64,000 nucleotides of DNA from Alteromonas profundi (GTDB lineage Bacteria > Pseudomonadota > Gammaproteobacteria > Enterobacterales > Alteromonadaceae). Positions 29,074-36,914 of this stretch are shown here, piece after piece. Position numbers and translations under genes: made by a program. The notes under the pieces were generated by a model. That model was not told the origin of the DNA and searched no databases. It worked only from the letters and a program-made list of their open reading frames with translations. Within the stretch, counting starts at the first letter, position 1, and the number at the start of each line of letters is the position of its first letter. The stretch spans positions 62,001-126,000 of the forward strand of contig NZ_JAAAWN010000001.1 of NCBI RefSeq assembly GCF_010500865.1. Direction: 5' to 3'.

Positions 29074-29457
29074 ATGACACAACAATACTTTCAGATTTCG
29101 CCGTTATCAAAGGCGCCAAATTCTGCTGCGCCCTTTTTTATGGCGTGGTTATTGTCGTTTGTGTTATTCAACGTTGCTTTTTTTGCTGAAAGCGCTAAAG
29201 CCACACCGTCAGCAACCCCTTTGTCACCAGCAGTGGCGTTTTACGATATAGGGGGGGCACTAGCCGCACGTTTTTCCAATATCGCTGAGAAACAATACGG
29301 CCAAAGTGATCAGCACGGTTTTTTACCCCCAAACCGTCTTCGCTTAAGTTTATCTCGCGTATTGGGGTATTTTAGCGCTTTTTTCTATACACAGCCGGCG
29401 TACCCAATAGCCAGTTGGAAAGGTATTTCAAAACGGGGGCCGCCCGAATTCCTGTGA
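29074..29457 (+). CDS. Candidate secretion-monitor arrest peptide upstream of secDF
   Basis: A 127-aa ORF directly before secDF. Residues 21-43 look like a Sec signal peptide (hydrophobic core AWLLSFVLFNVAFF, cleavage after AKA at 41-43), so the nascent chain would engage SecYEG. The mature part has no known domain. It ends W115-K-G-I-S-K-R121-G122-P123-P124-E-F-L127. R-G-P-P resembles the R-A-G-P end of SecM and the R-A-P-P motif of ApdA/ApdP arrest peptides, some of which are encoded next to secDF. VemP of Vibrio occupies the same genomic position. No strong RBS is seen before ATG 29074. The function is inferred from architecture; I recognise no named family. Confidence 0.7.
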   Translation: MTQQYFQISPLSKAPNSAAPFFMAWLLSFVLFNVAFFAESAKATPSATPLSPAVAFYDIGGALAARFSNIAEKQYGQSDQHGFLPPNRLRLSLSRVLGYFSAFFYTQPAYPIASWKGISKRGPPEFL

Positions 29458-29532
29458 TTTCTCAATTGTAATTCCATATCTGCCTAAAATTATTATTTTT
29501 TGAGGCATTTTGTTTTATTCTTTTTACAGGAA
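29449..29532 (+). promoter_or_regulatory. Predicted stem sequestering the secDF Shine-Dalgarno
   Basis: TTCCTGT (29449-29455, the last two sense codons and first stop base of the leader) is the exact complement of ACAGGAA (29526-29532), which holds the secDF SD. G29456-T29525 and A29457-T29524 extend the stem to nine pairs. A ribosome held with Pro123 in the P site would cover roughly 15 nt downstream of that codon, reaching 29455, and so free the SD. Confidence 0.7.
29481..29520 (+). terminator. AT-rich hairpin with U-tract inside the leader-secDF gap
   Basis: TGCCT (29481-29485) pairs with AGGCA (29503-29507), with A/T pairs extending inward and TTTTGTTTTATTCTTTTT following. It may be a weak attenuator or simply stack under the SD-sequestering stem. 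Confidence 0.4.
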
Positions 29533-29540
29533 CACTCCTT

Positions 29541-32051
29541 ATGACACGATTCTCTATTCGTGGCGTTATTTATGTATTGGTGGTTATTTTAGGCCTACTA
29601 TGCGCTGCCCCCAATATGTTGCCATTATCAGTTAAAACGTACCTACCTCACTGGTATACACAAACTACGTTATCTCTAGGTCTCGACTTGCAGGGCGGCT
29701 CGCATTTGCTGCTTGAAGCAGATACTAACAGCCTGTTTGCCAGGCAATTAGAAAGTTATAGCGATAACTTATTGCAAGCTTTACGAGAAAAAGGCGTGCG
29801 CTACACCAAACACACTAGTGCTCGCGCGCAAGCAGTTAGCATTAGTTTGCGCAACCTTGAACATGCTGCGAAGGTAAAATCTTTGGCTAATGAAGTCTCT
29901 GCCCAAGGCGATGGTACACGCGCTTTGGCTGTAGATACTTCAGGGGCCAATATCACCTTAACATTAGATGAAAACTATAAAAAAGCACTTGAAAAAGACG
30001 CTATTAACCGGGCTGTGGAAGTGGTTAGAAACCGACTGGATGAAACGGGCCTCACTGAACCCAATGTTTCCCGCCAGGGCAGCACCGCCATTTTAGTGCA
30101 AATGCCCGGCGTGTCAGACCCTTCGCAGGTTAAAGCTCTTTTAGGTACTACCGCACAAATGCGCTTTCATTGGCAGGCGAACAGTCAAACGCAAGAGCGT
30201 ATCACCCGTATAGACACCCATGATAGGCCATACCAACTTGATGCGCGGGTGGCAATGGAAGGTGAACATATTACCGATGCTACTGCCGCTTTTAGTCCCG
30301 AGACGGGTCAACCGGTAGTAACCTTTAGGTTGGACAATGAAGGCGCCCGCCAATTTGCCTCGATGACGCAAAAAAATGTCGGCAGGGTACTTGCCGTGGT
30401 GTTAGACGATACCGTGGTGACAGCGCCCGTAATTAATGGCGCTATCCCCGGCGGGCGAGGCGAAATTGTAGGTAGTTTTACCATGAGCGAAGCACAGGAC
30501 GTCGCACTAATGCTACGCACCGGAGCGCTACCAGTACCCTTAACGATAGTAGAAGAGCGCAGTGTTGGGCCAGATCTTGGTAGCGATGCAATTCAAAGTG
30601 GAGTAATTAGTGGCGTGGCCGGAGGGCTGGCGGTACTGGCCTTTATGGTGGGTATCTATGGGCGTTGGGGAGCCATAGCTAGCGTAGCTTTGTCCGTAAA
30701 TATGGCGCTGGTTTTTGGTGTATTAACCTTACTGGGCGCTACACTTACTTTGCCCGGCATCGCAGGCTTAATTCTCACCATGGGAATGGCTGTTGATGCG
30801 AACATTCTTATTAACGAACGCATTCGAGAAGAAACTAAGGGAGGGCGCCCCGCCGGTAGCGCTTTAAGCGCGGGGTTTAACAGTGCAATAAGTACCATCG
30901 TCGATTCCAACATGACCACGCTAATAGCGGTTAGCCTATTGTTTATGTTTGGTAGCGGCCCTGTAAAAGGGTTCGCGGTTACTATAGCAATTGGGTTAAT
31001 TACTTCTTTATTTACCTCAGTAGCACTTACCAAAATGATTATGCAGTGGGTAACACGTAAAGCGTCAAGAGAGCCGCTGCGTTTCACCGCGCCTTTACTC
31101 ATGCTGGCAGACAAACGTCCTACACTTCATGTGCTAAAACGGTGGAAGTTAGCATTAATGGTATCGGTCTTATTTACAAGTGCGTCGATAGGCCTATTTT
31201 ATAAACCGGGGCTTAACGATGGGGTGGATTTTACCGGTGGCACTATGATTGAGCTCGAAGCGCCAGGGCTCTCAACAGATGCCTTGCGTGGTGCTTTATC
31301 CGCACAAGGTATGCACAAAATTACTCTGCAAGAATATGATGAACCTGGCTATTACTTATTGCGGGCCCCCGCAGAAGTGCAGGGCGAGGCGCGCACTCAG
31401 CAAGTGGAAAACATCAAACAGATAATTTCTCAAGCAGATAAAGATGTCGTGTTTCATAAGGTCGACATGGTGGGGCCAAAAGTAAGTAACGGATTTGCCG
31501 AACTATCCATTCTTGCACTATTGATTGCCGGCACGGGCATGCTAATTTACTTATGGGTACGCTATGAAGCCCATTTCGCCAGCGCCGCTTTACTTACTGT
31601 AGCCTTAGATCTCACTAAAACCATTGGTTTTTTTGCTTTAACTGGTATCGAGTTCAACTTAACGGCAGTGGCGGCACTTTTAGCGCTCATTGGTTACTCA
31701 ATTAATGATAAAGTAGTAGTGTTAGATAGAGTAAGAGAACTGATACGCCAAGACAGCACAAGAAAGTTAAACGTCGTTATTGATGAGGCGATAAATACAA
31801 CCTTAAGCAGGACTATATTTACGTCTTTAACTACGTTGCTTGCGTTATTCCCCATGGCGATATGGGGGGGCGAAGCGGTAAGAAGCTTTGCGCTTCCTAT
31901 GGTTTTCGCAGTAATTATAGGAACATCGTCAACACTCTTTATAACTTCTGCGCTACTTTATTTACTAGGTAAACGAAGAGCGCGCCAAGGGAAAGCACAA
32001 TTGAGACCTACTTCTGAAGAAGTTAAAGCGTCTCTTGCTCATATTCCTTGA
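29541..32051 (+). CDS. secDF: SecDF fusion, protein translocase accessory subunit
   Basis: SecDF uses the proton or sodium gradient to pull exported proteins out of SecYEG on the periplasmic side. SecD and SecF are fused in one 836-aa chain. The SecD part (about 1-500) has TM1, the D1 motif LGLDLQGGSHLLLE, the periplasmic P1 region and the AGLILTMGMAVDANILINERIREE block. The SecF part (about 530-836) has FTGGTMIELEAP, VGPKVSNGF and GYSINDKVVVLDRVRE. Most gammaproteobacteria have a separate secD-secF pair beside yajC, so this is probably a second, regulated copy. The SD AGGA lies 10-13 nt before ATG 29541 and is sequestered as described for the leader stem. Confidence 0.94.
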   Translation: MTRFSIRGVIYVLVVILGLLCAAPNMLPLSVKTYLPHWYTQTTLSLGLDLQGGSHLLLEADTNSLFARQLESYSDNLLQALREKGVRYTKHTSARAQAVSISLRNLEHAAKVKSLANEVSAQGDGTRALAVDTSGANITLTLDENYKKALEKDAINRAVEVVRNRLDETGLTEPNVSRQGSTAILVQMPGVSDPSQVKALLGTTAQMRFHWQANSQTQERITRIDTHDRPYQLDARVAMEGEHITDATAAFSPETGQPVVTFRLDNEGARQFASMTQKNVGRVLAVVLDDTVVTAPVINGAIPGGRGEIVGSFTMSEAQDVALMLRTGALPVPLTIVEERSVGPDLGSDAIQSGVISGVAGGLAVLAFMVGIYGRWGAIASVALSVNMALVFGVLTLLGATLTLPGIAGLILTMGMAVDANILINERIREETKGGRPAGSALSAGFNSAISTIVDSNMTTLIAVSLLFMFGSGPVKGFAVTIAIGLITSLFTSVALTKMIMQWVTRKASREPLRFTAPLLMLADKRPTLHVLKRWKLALMVSVLFTSASIGLFYKPGLNDGVDFTGGTMIELEAPGLSTDALRGALSAQGMHKITLQEYDEPGYYLLRAPAEVQGEARTQQVENIKQIISQADKDVVFHKVDMVGPKVSNGFAELSILALLIAGTGMLIYLWVRYEAHFASAALLTVALDLTKTIGFFALTGIEFNLTAVAALLALIGYSINDKVVVLDRVRELIRQDSTRKLNVVIDEAINTTLSRTIFTSLTTLLALFPMAIWGGEAVRSFALPMVFAVIIGTSSTLFITSALLYLLGKRRARQGKAQLRPTSEEVKASLAHIP

Positions 32052-32133
32052 AATTAATAATGGGGGGCCTATTAAAATGATGGAAAGGCTCCCCTCACAC
32101 TATCGCAATGTAAAATGAAAAGGAGAATGAAGG

Positions 32134-33597
32134 TTGTTTGCGGTTGATCATATTATCTTGCTTAGTGCGGTATTGGCCCTGTTCGGTGTGCTGATAAGTA
32201 AATTGTCACCCCGTTTCGGTGTGCCTGTGCTCGTCCTATTCTTAGGTGTAGGAATGCTGGCAGGAGAAGATGGTATTGGGCGTATCTCTTTCGACAATGC
32301 CGATGCCGCTCATAGTATTGGTACCCTAGCCCTTATTCTCATTTTGTTCGATGGCGGTATTCAAACGTCTAAAAAGTCGATAAAGAACGCGTGGAAACCT
32401 GCCTCACTGTTGGCCACCCTAGGGGTAATAGGCACCGCCTCTATTACCGGGCTCGCAGCCATGTACATTCTCGACTTACCCTTATACTTAGGCCTATTGC
32501 TAGGCGCAATTGTTGGTTCTACCGATGCGGCCGCTGTTTTTTCTGTGATGCGCAATGCAGGTATTAAGATACCTGAAAAAATAAAATCCACGTTAGAGTT
32601 AGAAAGCGCATCGAATGATCCTATGGCAATATTTCTCACCATTGGCTTAATTACGCTTATACAAGATGGTAGTACTAAACCAAGCGAGTTGTTTCTCTTA
32701 TTCATCAATCAAATGGGGGTTGGTGCGCTTACAGGCTTACTCGTCGGTGGGCTAGCGGTGTGGTTATTCCGCCGAGTTAAACTTATGGCAATTGGTTTAT
32801 ATCCTGTGTTTGTCATGTTGTTTGGCGTGCTGGCGTTTGGCCTTGCTGCAAACCTAGGGGGGAGCGGTTTCCTTGCTACCTTTATTACCGGGGTTATCGT
32901 GGGGAATAGCCGCTTTGCCTATCAACGCAATACGTTTTTATTTCTTGATGGATTAGCGTGGTTAGGCCAAATAGCAATGTTCGTAATTTTAGGCTTACTT
33001 GTTACGCCTTCGGAATTACTGCATAGCTGGAAAGAGGGGCTGTTAATTGCAATGGTGCTAATTTTTATCGCGCGGCCTTTAGTGGCCATGCCTATCTTGT
33101 TATTAAGCCGGTTTACTTTTCGCGCCTCTGTGCTCATTTCCTGGGTGGGCTTGCGGGGGTCCGTGCCTATTATCCTTGCGATATTCCCGCTAATTTATAA
33201 TTTGCCTAGCGCAGAGCTCATTTTCAATGTGGTATTTTTCATTGTCATTATTTCTGCTCTTCTCCAAGGCGGAAGCCTTCCTGTAGCGGCGCGCAAACTA
33301 GGTTTAGTGTTAAAAACCCCCGCTCACGAATCGAATACCCTCGAGATAGTGAAGGTAGCAAAAAATAAGCGTGAACTGATTGAAATTACGATTAATGAAG
33401 ACTGTGCGGGGGTAGATAAAACCATTGCACAGCTAGGGCTTCCGGTGGATACCGTAGTGGCTTTAGTCGCGCGGGGTGAAAACACTCTTATCCCTAAAGG
33501 CAGCACCTGCTTACGGGCAGACGATCACGTATTTGTCATTACTAAATTAATGGATAAAACGAAAGTTGAGAGATGTTTTTACGGTGATGGAAATTAG
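32134..33597 (+). CDS. nhaP2: K+/H+ antiporter, NhaP2/CvrA type (CPA1)
   Basis: A 487-aa cation/proton antiporter. The CPA1 membrane domain (about 5-390, roughly 12 helices) includes LVLFLGVGMLAGEDGIG, FDGGIQTS, GSTDAAAVFSVM and ESASNDPMAIFL, where the paired acidic residues are the ion site. A RCK_C/TrkA-C domain follows (about 405-487). E. coli NhaP2 is near 578 aa, so the C-terminal extension is shorter here. It starts at TTG 32134: AGGAG at 32121-32125 is correctly spaced, and no in-frame ATG lies near. It probably exports K+ and keeps cell volume in saline media. Confidence 0.88.
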   Translation: MFAVDHIILLSAVLALFGVLISKLSPRFGVPVLVLFLGVGMLAGEDGIGRISFDNADAAHSIGTLALILILFDGGIQTSKKSIKNAWKPASLLATLGVIGTASITGLAAMYILDLPLYLGLLLGAIVGSTDAAAVFSVMRNAGIKIPEKIKSTLELESASNDPMAIFLTIGLITLIQDGSTKPSELFLLFINQMGVGALTGLLVGGLAVWLFRRVKLMAIGLYPVFVMLFGVLAFGLAANLGGSGFLATFITGVIVGNSRFAYQRNTFLFLDGLAWLGQIAMFVILGLLVTPSELLHSWKEGLLIAMVLIFIARPLVAMPILLLSRFTFRASVLISWVGLRGSVPIILAIFPLIYNLPSAELIFNVVFFIVIISALLQGGSLPVAARKLGLVLKTPAHESNTLEIVKVAKNKRELIEITINEDCAGVDKTIAQLGLPVDTVVALVARGENTLIPKGSTCLRADDHVFVITKLMDKTKVERCFYGDGN

Positions 33598-33633
33598 CCC
33601 ATAAGGGGAGTCGCTAATTGGCTTAACTTCATG

Positions 33634-33639
33634 TAGAAT
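33634..33639 (+). promoter_or_regulatory. -10 element of rnpB
   Basis: TAGAAT sits 7 nt before the predicted 5' end of RNase P RNA. The -35 region is poor. It overlaps the 33-bp gap after nhaP2 and suggests that rnpB has its own start. Confidence 0.45.
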
Positions 33640-33646
33640 GCGCCGC

Positions 33647-33995
33647 GGAGTTGGCCAGACAATCGCCGCTTTCTTAGGAAAGGGGAGGAAAGTCCGGGCT
33701 CCAAAGGGCAGGGTGCCAGATAACGTCTGGGCGGCGTAAGCCGACGACAAGTGCAGCAGAGAGAAGACCGCCTAAGCCAGCAATGGCCGGTAAGGCTGAA
33801 AGGGTGCGGTAAGAGCGCACCGCGCACCTGGTAACAGGTTGCGGCAAGGTAAACTCCACCCGGAGCAAGACCAAATAGGATCCCTCAACGTGTTGCCCGC
33901 ATGGGGATCGGGTAGGTTGCTTGAATCAGTGAGCGATTGCTGATCTAGAGGAATGATTGTCCACGACAGAACCCGGCTTATCGGCCAACTCCACC
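33647..33995 (+). ncRNA. rnpB: RNase P RNA (bacterial type A)
   Basis: The catalytic RNA that matures tRNA 5' ends. The conserved cores GGGGAGGAAAGTCCGGGCTCC (quoted here only in part: GAGGAAAGTCCGGGCT) near 33690 and CACGACAGAACCCGGCTTA near 33965 are present, as is AAACTCCACCCGGAGCAA. The termini GGAGTTGGCC (33647-33656) and GGCCAACTCC (33983-33992) make a perfect P1 helix that fixes both ends. A T-run (33996-34000) follows as terminator. ORFs called antisense across this region are artefacts. Confidence 0.97.
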
Positions 33996-34052
33996 TTTTT
34001 AACACGCTCTGGCCTTCAGGTAGGGCGTCGTGTCGCTACTAAGCGTTAGTTT

Positions 34053-36914
34053 TTATACCGCAATGCCATCTTTTTGCCGTGACCAATATTCTACTTTTTC
34101 AATTAAATCATGGGCGTTGAAAGGTTTGCTTAAGTAATCATCCATGCCCGCTTGGCGGCAAATTTCCCTATCCCCTTTCATGGCATTCGCGGTAAGCGCG
34201 ATTATGGGAATGCTTTCATACTGTTCGCCCGCCTCTCCGGCGCGAATACGGCGCGTTGCTTCAAAGCCATCCATTTCAGGCATCTGACAATCCATTAAAA
34301 TAACATCAAAGGTCGCTTTAATCTTATTAAGCGCGGCAAGCGCCTCAACCCCCGATTTTGCGGTGAGCGTTTTATGCTTACTTAAATGTTGCTTAACAAT
34401 AATCTGATTAATATCGTTATCTTCCACAATAAGTATATTACGTTTTTTAAACGCGATCACAGCACCGTCAGTAGATTTTTGAGTAGGGGGAAGCAAGCTA
34501 TCGTCACCTTTGGCTAAGAGAATTTCAAACGTAAAGGTGCTGCCTTCTCCTTTTTCGCTGGTAAGGTGAATGCTTCCGCCCATAAGTTCGCACAATTGCT
34601 TACTAATGGATAAGCCTAGGCCAGTGCCGCCAAACTCACGGGTAGTGGAAATATCTTCTTGATTAAAGACCTCAAATATCCCGGCCTGTTTGTCTTTTGC
34701 AATACCTATTCCGCTATCCTTAACACTGCATGTTAGTCGCAGTGATGCGTCTGCTTTTTGCTCTATGCTGGTGGTAACGTCAATGTGCCCTTTTGGGGTA
34801 AACTTAACGGCATTACCGAGTAAGTTTGATAAAATTTGGCGTACCCGAACTGCATCACCATGTACCACGTGATGGTCTTGAAGGTTAAAGTGAAAGTGTA
34901 AGGCGAGCCCTTTTTCATGGCATAAAATAGCGTATTGAGACTGTAGACTCTCTAATTCGTGCAGTATGTCAAACGGATGCTGTTCAATGTGTAACTGCCC
35001 GGCTTCTATTTTGGAGAAGTCCAAAATATCGTTAACTATATGCAGTAGCCCTTCAATACTATATTCAGCCAACGACACATAATGTTTCTGTTCACTGCTT
35101 AATTCAGAGTCGTTGAGCAACTGAAGTACACCAGATATACCATGTATTGGAGTACGTATTTCATGGCTCATACTGGCTAGGAAGCCCGATTTTAACCGTG
35201 CGGATTCTTCCGCTTTTTGTTTTGCTTGCTGTAAGTAATCTTCTGCCTGGCGCTGTTGTGTAATGTCTTGTTGAAAACCAATATAGTGCGTAACTTCGCC
35301 TTCTATTTTTACCGGTGTAAGTATCAAGCGGTTGTAAAAAGCAGTGCCGTTTTTGCGATAATTTAGCATGGTAGTTTCAACAGGCTTTCTTTGCGCGATG
35401 GCCAAACTGACCTTATCAGCTGACGTGCTATCATCTTGCTGGTTCTGCAAAAAACGACAGTTGCGGCCTATTACTTCTTCTTGGGCGTAACCTGTAAGTC
35501 GAGAAAACGCATTATTGGAATACACAATAGGTTGGTCGGGCCGAAGGATATCGGCAATAACAATAGATACTGTGGCTTCATCTATTGCATGGCTAAGAAT
35601 TTTTACGTTACTTTCTAGGGCCCGATGGCTGGTATTATCAACGCCAATATAAATACTGCCTCTTACTTTGCCATTGGCATCTTCAAGCGCAGTTTTGCTC
35701 CAACGAATAAAACGTTGCTTACCCGTGGTGCTTGACAGATGAGCAAGTTCAACCGATGTATCAAGCTTTAGCCTGTCTACCACGTACTCTACTGTTAATT
35801 CTACCGCATCATTTTGCTGTCGACTAAACCTGTCGAATTGGCGGTTGCTTAGGAGTACTTGGTTTGATGTGTCTACCACCACCAATAAATCGCCAATAGA
35901 GTCAATGACATCGGAGAACTGTTCATTTGAAAGTGACGCTTTGGTTAAGTCTGACAACAGCTTGTCGAAAGCAGCCTTTATCTTCACGAGCTCGCGAGCC
36001 TCTTGCACAGTGGCAGTAGCCGTTTTAAAAGACTTATTGTTCAGCCGATTAACGATGTCGCTATATAAGCGTGATAATGTGTCCTCGGCGAGCACGCCTG
36101 TGGTACGTACTATATGCAAGCTAATAATTAGCATGCCACCAATCATAGCAATAAGCACTAACGCCGCCCAAGACAAGGCGCGGTAAGCTGTGGCAAAGGG
36201 TTGTATGCTATATAGCGATAAATTCGCCCACTGGGCTGTTGTAGTAGAAAAGCCGTCGGTATTTAACTGTGATAGCGATACGTAAGGGGGAAAAAGCGCG
36301 GTATCACTACCAAATAAAATCACGCCGTTACTGTCGGTTACTACCTGATTGGTGAGGCGGGGGTAGGGGGCAAGCAACGACTGTAAACTATCAACGTGCA
36401 TAACTAATGCGCCTTCTGCTGCATTATTTAATAGCACAGGAACGGAAAACAACACACCATGTTTAGATACTGAGTAATAAGTACGTGAGGCGCCTAATGT
36501 TCGTTCCTGCCACGCTTGCACAATATTTACGGGTAGGTTGGCGTGCCAATTTTTATCAATAATAATGGCCCCGGAAAAGTCGAACAACGCAAAGCTTACA
36601 TTGCGTGAGTGGGTCAAATTAAGTGAGCGAAAAAACATAGGCAAGTAGTTTTTTCGTTGCTCAACATCAATCAAGGCGTTAATAATAATGTCGTTCGCGG
36701 CAAGATCTGACAGTTGTCTTGTGGTGTCGTTTAACGTGAAGGATAAGTCTTGCTGCAAGCTAGTGAGCGACTGTTTATGCACTTCTGCCACTTGGCCGCG
36801 CACTATATAAAAAGCAACGGCAAGTAAGATAATAGCAACCAGTGCAACTAATGCCGCCAACCTCGGCAGCATAGTTTTTATTAAAACGGTGCGTAATGGC
36901 GAAGAGGGCTGCAT
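34053..36914 (-). CDS. LOV-domain hybrid sensor histidine kinase
   Basis: A 953-aa membrane hybrid kinase. TM1 (about 18-38) and TM2 (about 246-268) bracket a periplasmic Cache-like sensor. Next come a PAS domain (about 325-435) and a LOV-type PAS (about 440-550) with the flavin-adduct signature GRNCRFLQ, photoactive cysteine Cys486. HisKA has phosphoacceptor His584 (SMSHEIRTP), HATPase_c follows (about 685-805, DSGIGIAKDK and GGTGLGLSI), and a C-terminal receiver has Asp875 (LMDCQMPEMDG). No Hpt domain is present, so an external phosphotransfer protein is needed. Its ATG overlaps the TAA of the upstream binding-protein gene by one base, so the two are translationally coupled. Confidence 0.92.
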   Translation of the reverse strand: MQPSSPLRTVLIKTMLPRLAALVALVAIILLAVAFYIVRGQVAEVHKQSLTSLQQDLSFTLNDTTRQLSDLAANDIIINALIDVEQRKNYLPMFFRSLNLTHSRNVSFALFDFSGAIIIDKNWHANLPVNIVQAWQERTLGASRTYYSVSKHGVLFSVPVLLNNAAEGALVMHVDSLQSLLAPYPRLTNQVVTDSNGVILFGSDTALFPPYVSLSQLNTDGFSTTTAQWANLSLYSIQPFATAYRALSWAALVLIAMIGGMLIISLHIVRTTGVLAEDTLSRLYSDIVNRLNNKSFKTATATVQEARELVKIKAAFDKLLSDLTKASLSNEQFSDVIDSIGDLLVVVDTSNQVLLSNRQFDRFSRQQNDAVELTVEYVVDRLKLDTSVELAHLSSTTGKQRFIRWSKTALEDANGKVRGSIYIGVDNTSHRALESNVKILSHAIDEATVSIVIADILRPDQPIVYSNNAFSRLTGYAQEEVIGRNCRFLQNQQDDSTSADKVSLAIAQRKPVETTMLNYRKNGTAFYNRLILTPVKIEGEVTHYIGFQQDITQQRQAEDYLQQAKQKAEESARLKSGFLASMSHEIRTPIHGISGVLQLLNDSELSSEQKHYVSLAEYSIEGLLHIVNDILDFSKIEAGQLHIEQHPFDILHELESLQSQYAILCHEKGLALHFHFNLQDHHVVHGDAVRVRQILSNLLGNAVKFTPKGHIDVTTSIEQKADASLRLTCSVKDSGIGIAKDKQAGIFEVFNQEDISTTREFGGTGLGLSISKQLCELMGGSIHLTSEKGEGSTFTFEILLAKGDDSLLPPTQKSTDGAVIAFKKRNILIVEDNDINQIIVKQHLSKHKTLTAKSGVEALAALNKIKATFDVILMDCQMPEMDGFEATRRIRAGEAGEQYESIPIIALTANAMKGDREICRQAGMDDYLSKPFNAHDLIEKVEYWSRQKDGIAV

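Noticed and set aside
29074-29457. The leader ORF as a direct VemP or SecM orthologue
   Set aside because: Only architecture and the terminal R-x-P-like motif are shared; I see no overall similarity, so I treat it as a separate candidate family.
33547-34005. Several minus-strand ORFs of 66-77 codons
   Set aside because: They lie antisense to RNase P RNA, whose conserved cores and P1 helix are clear.
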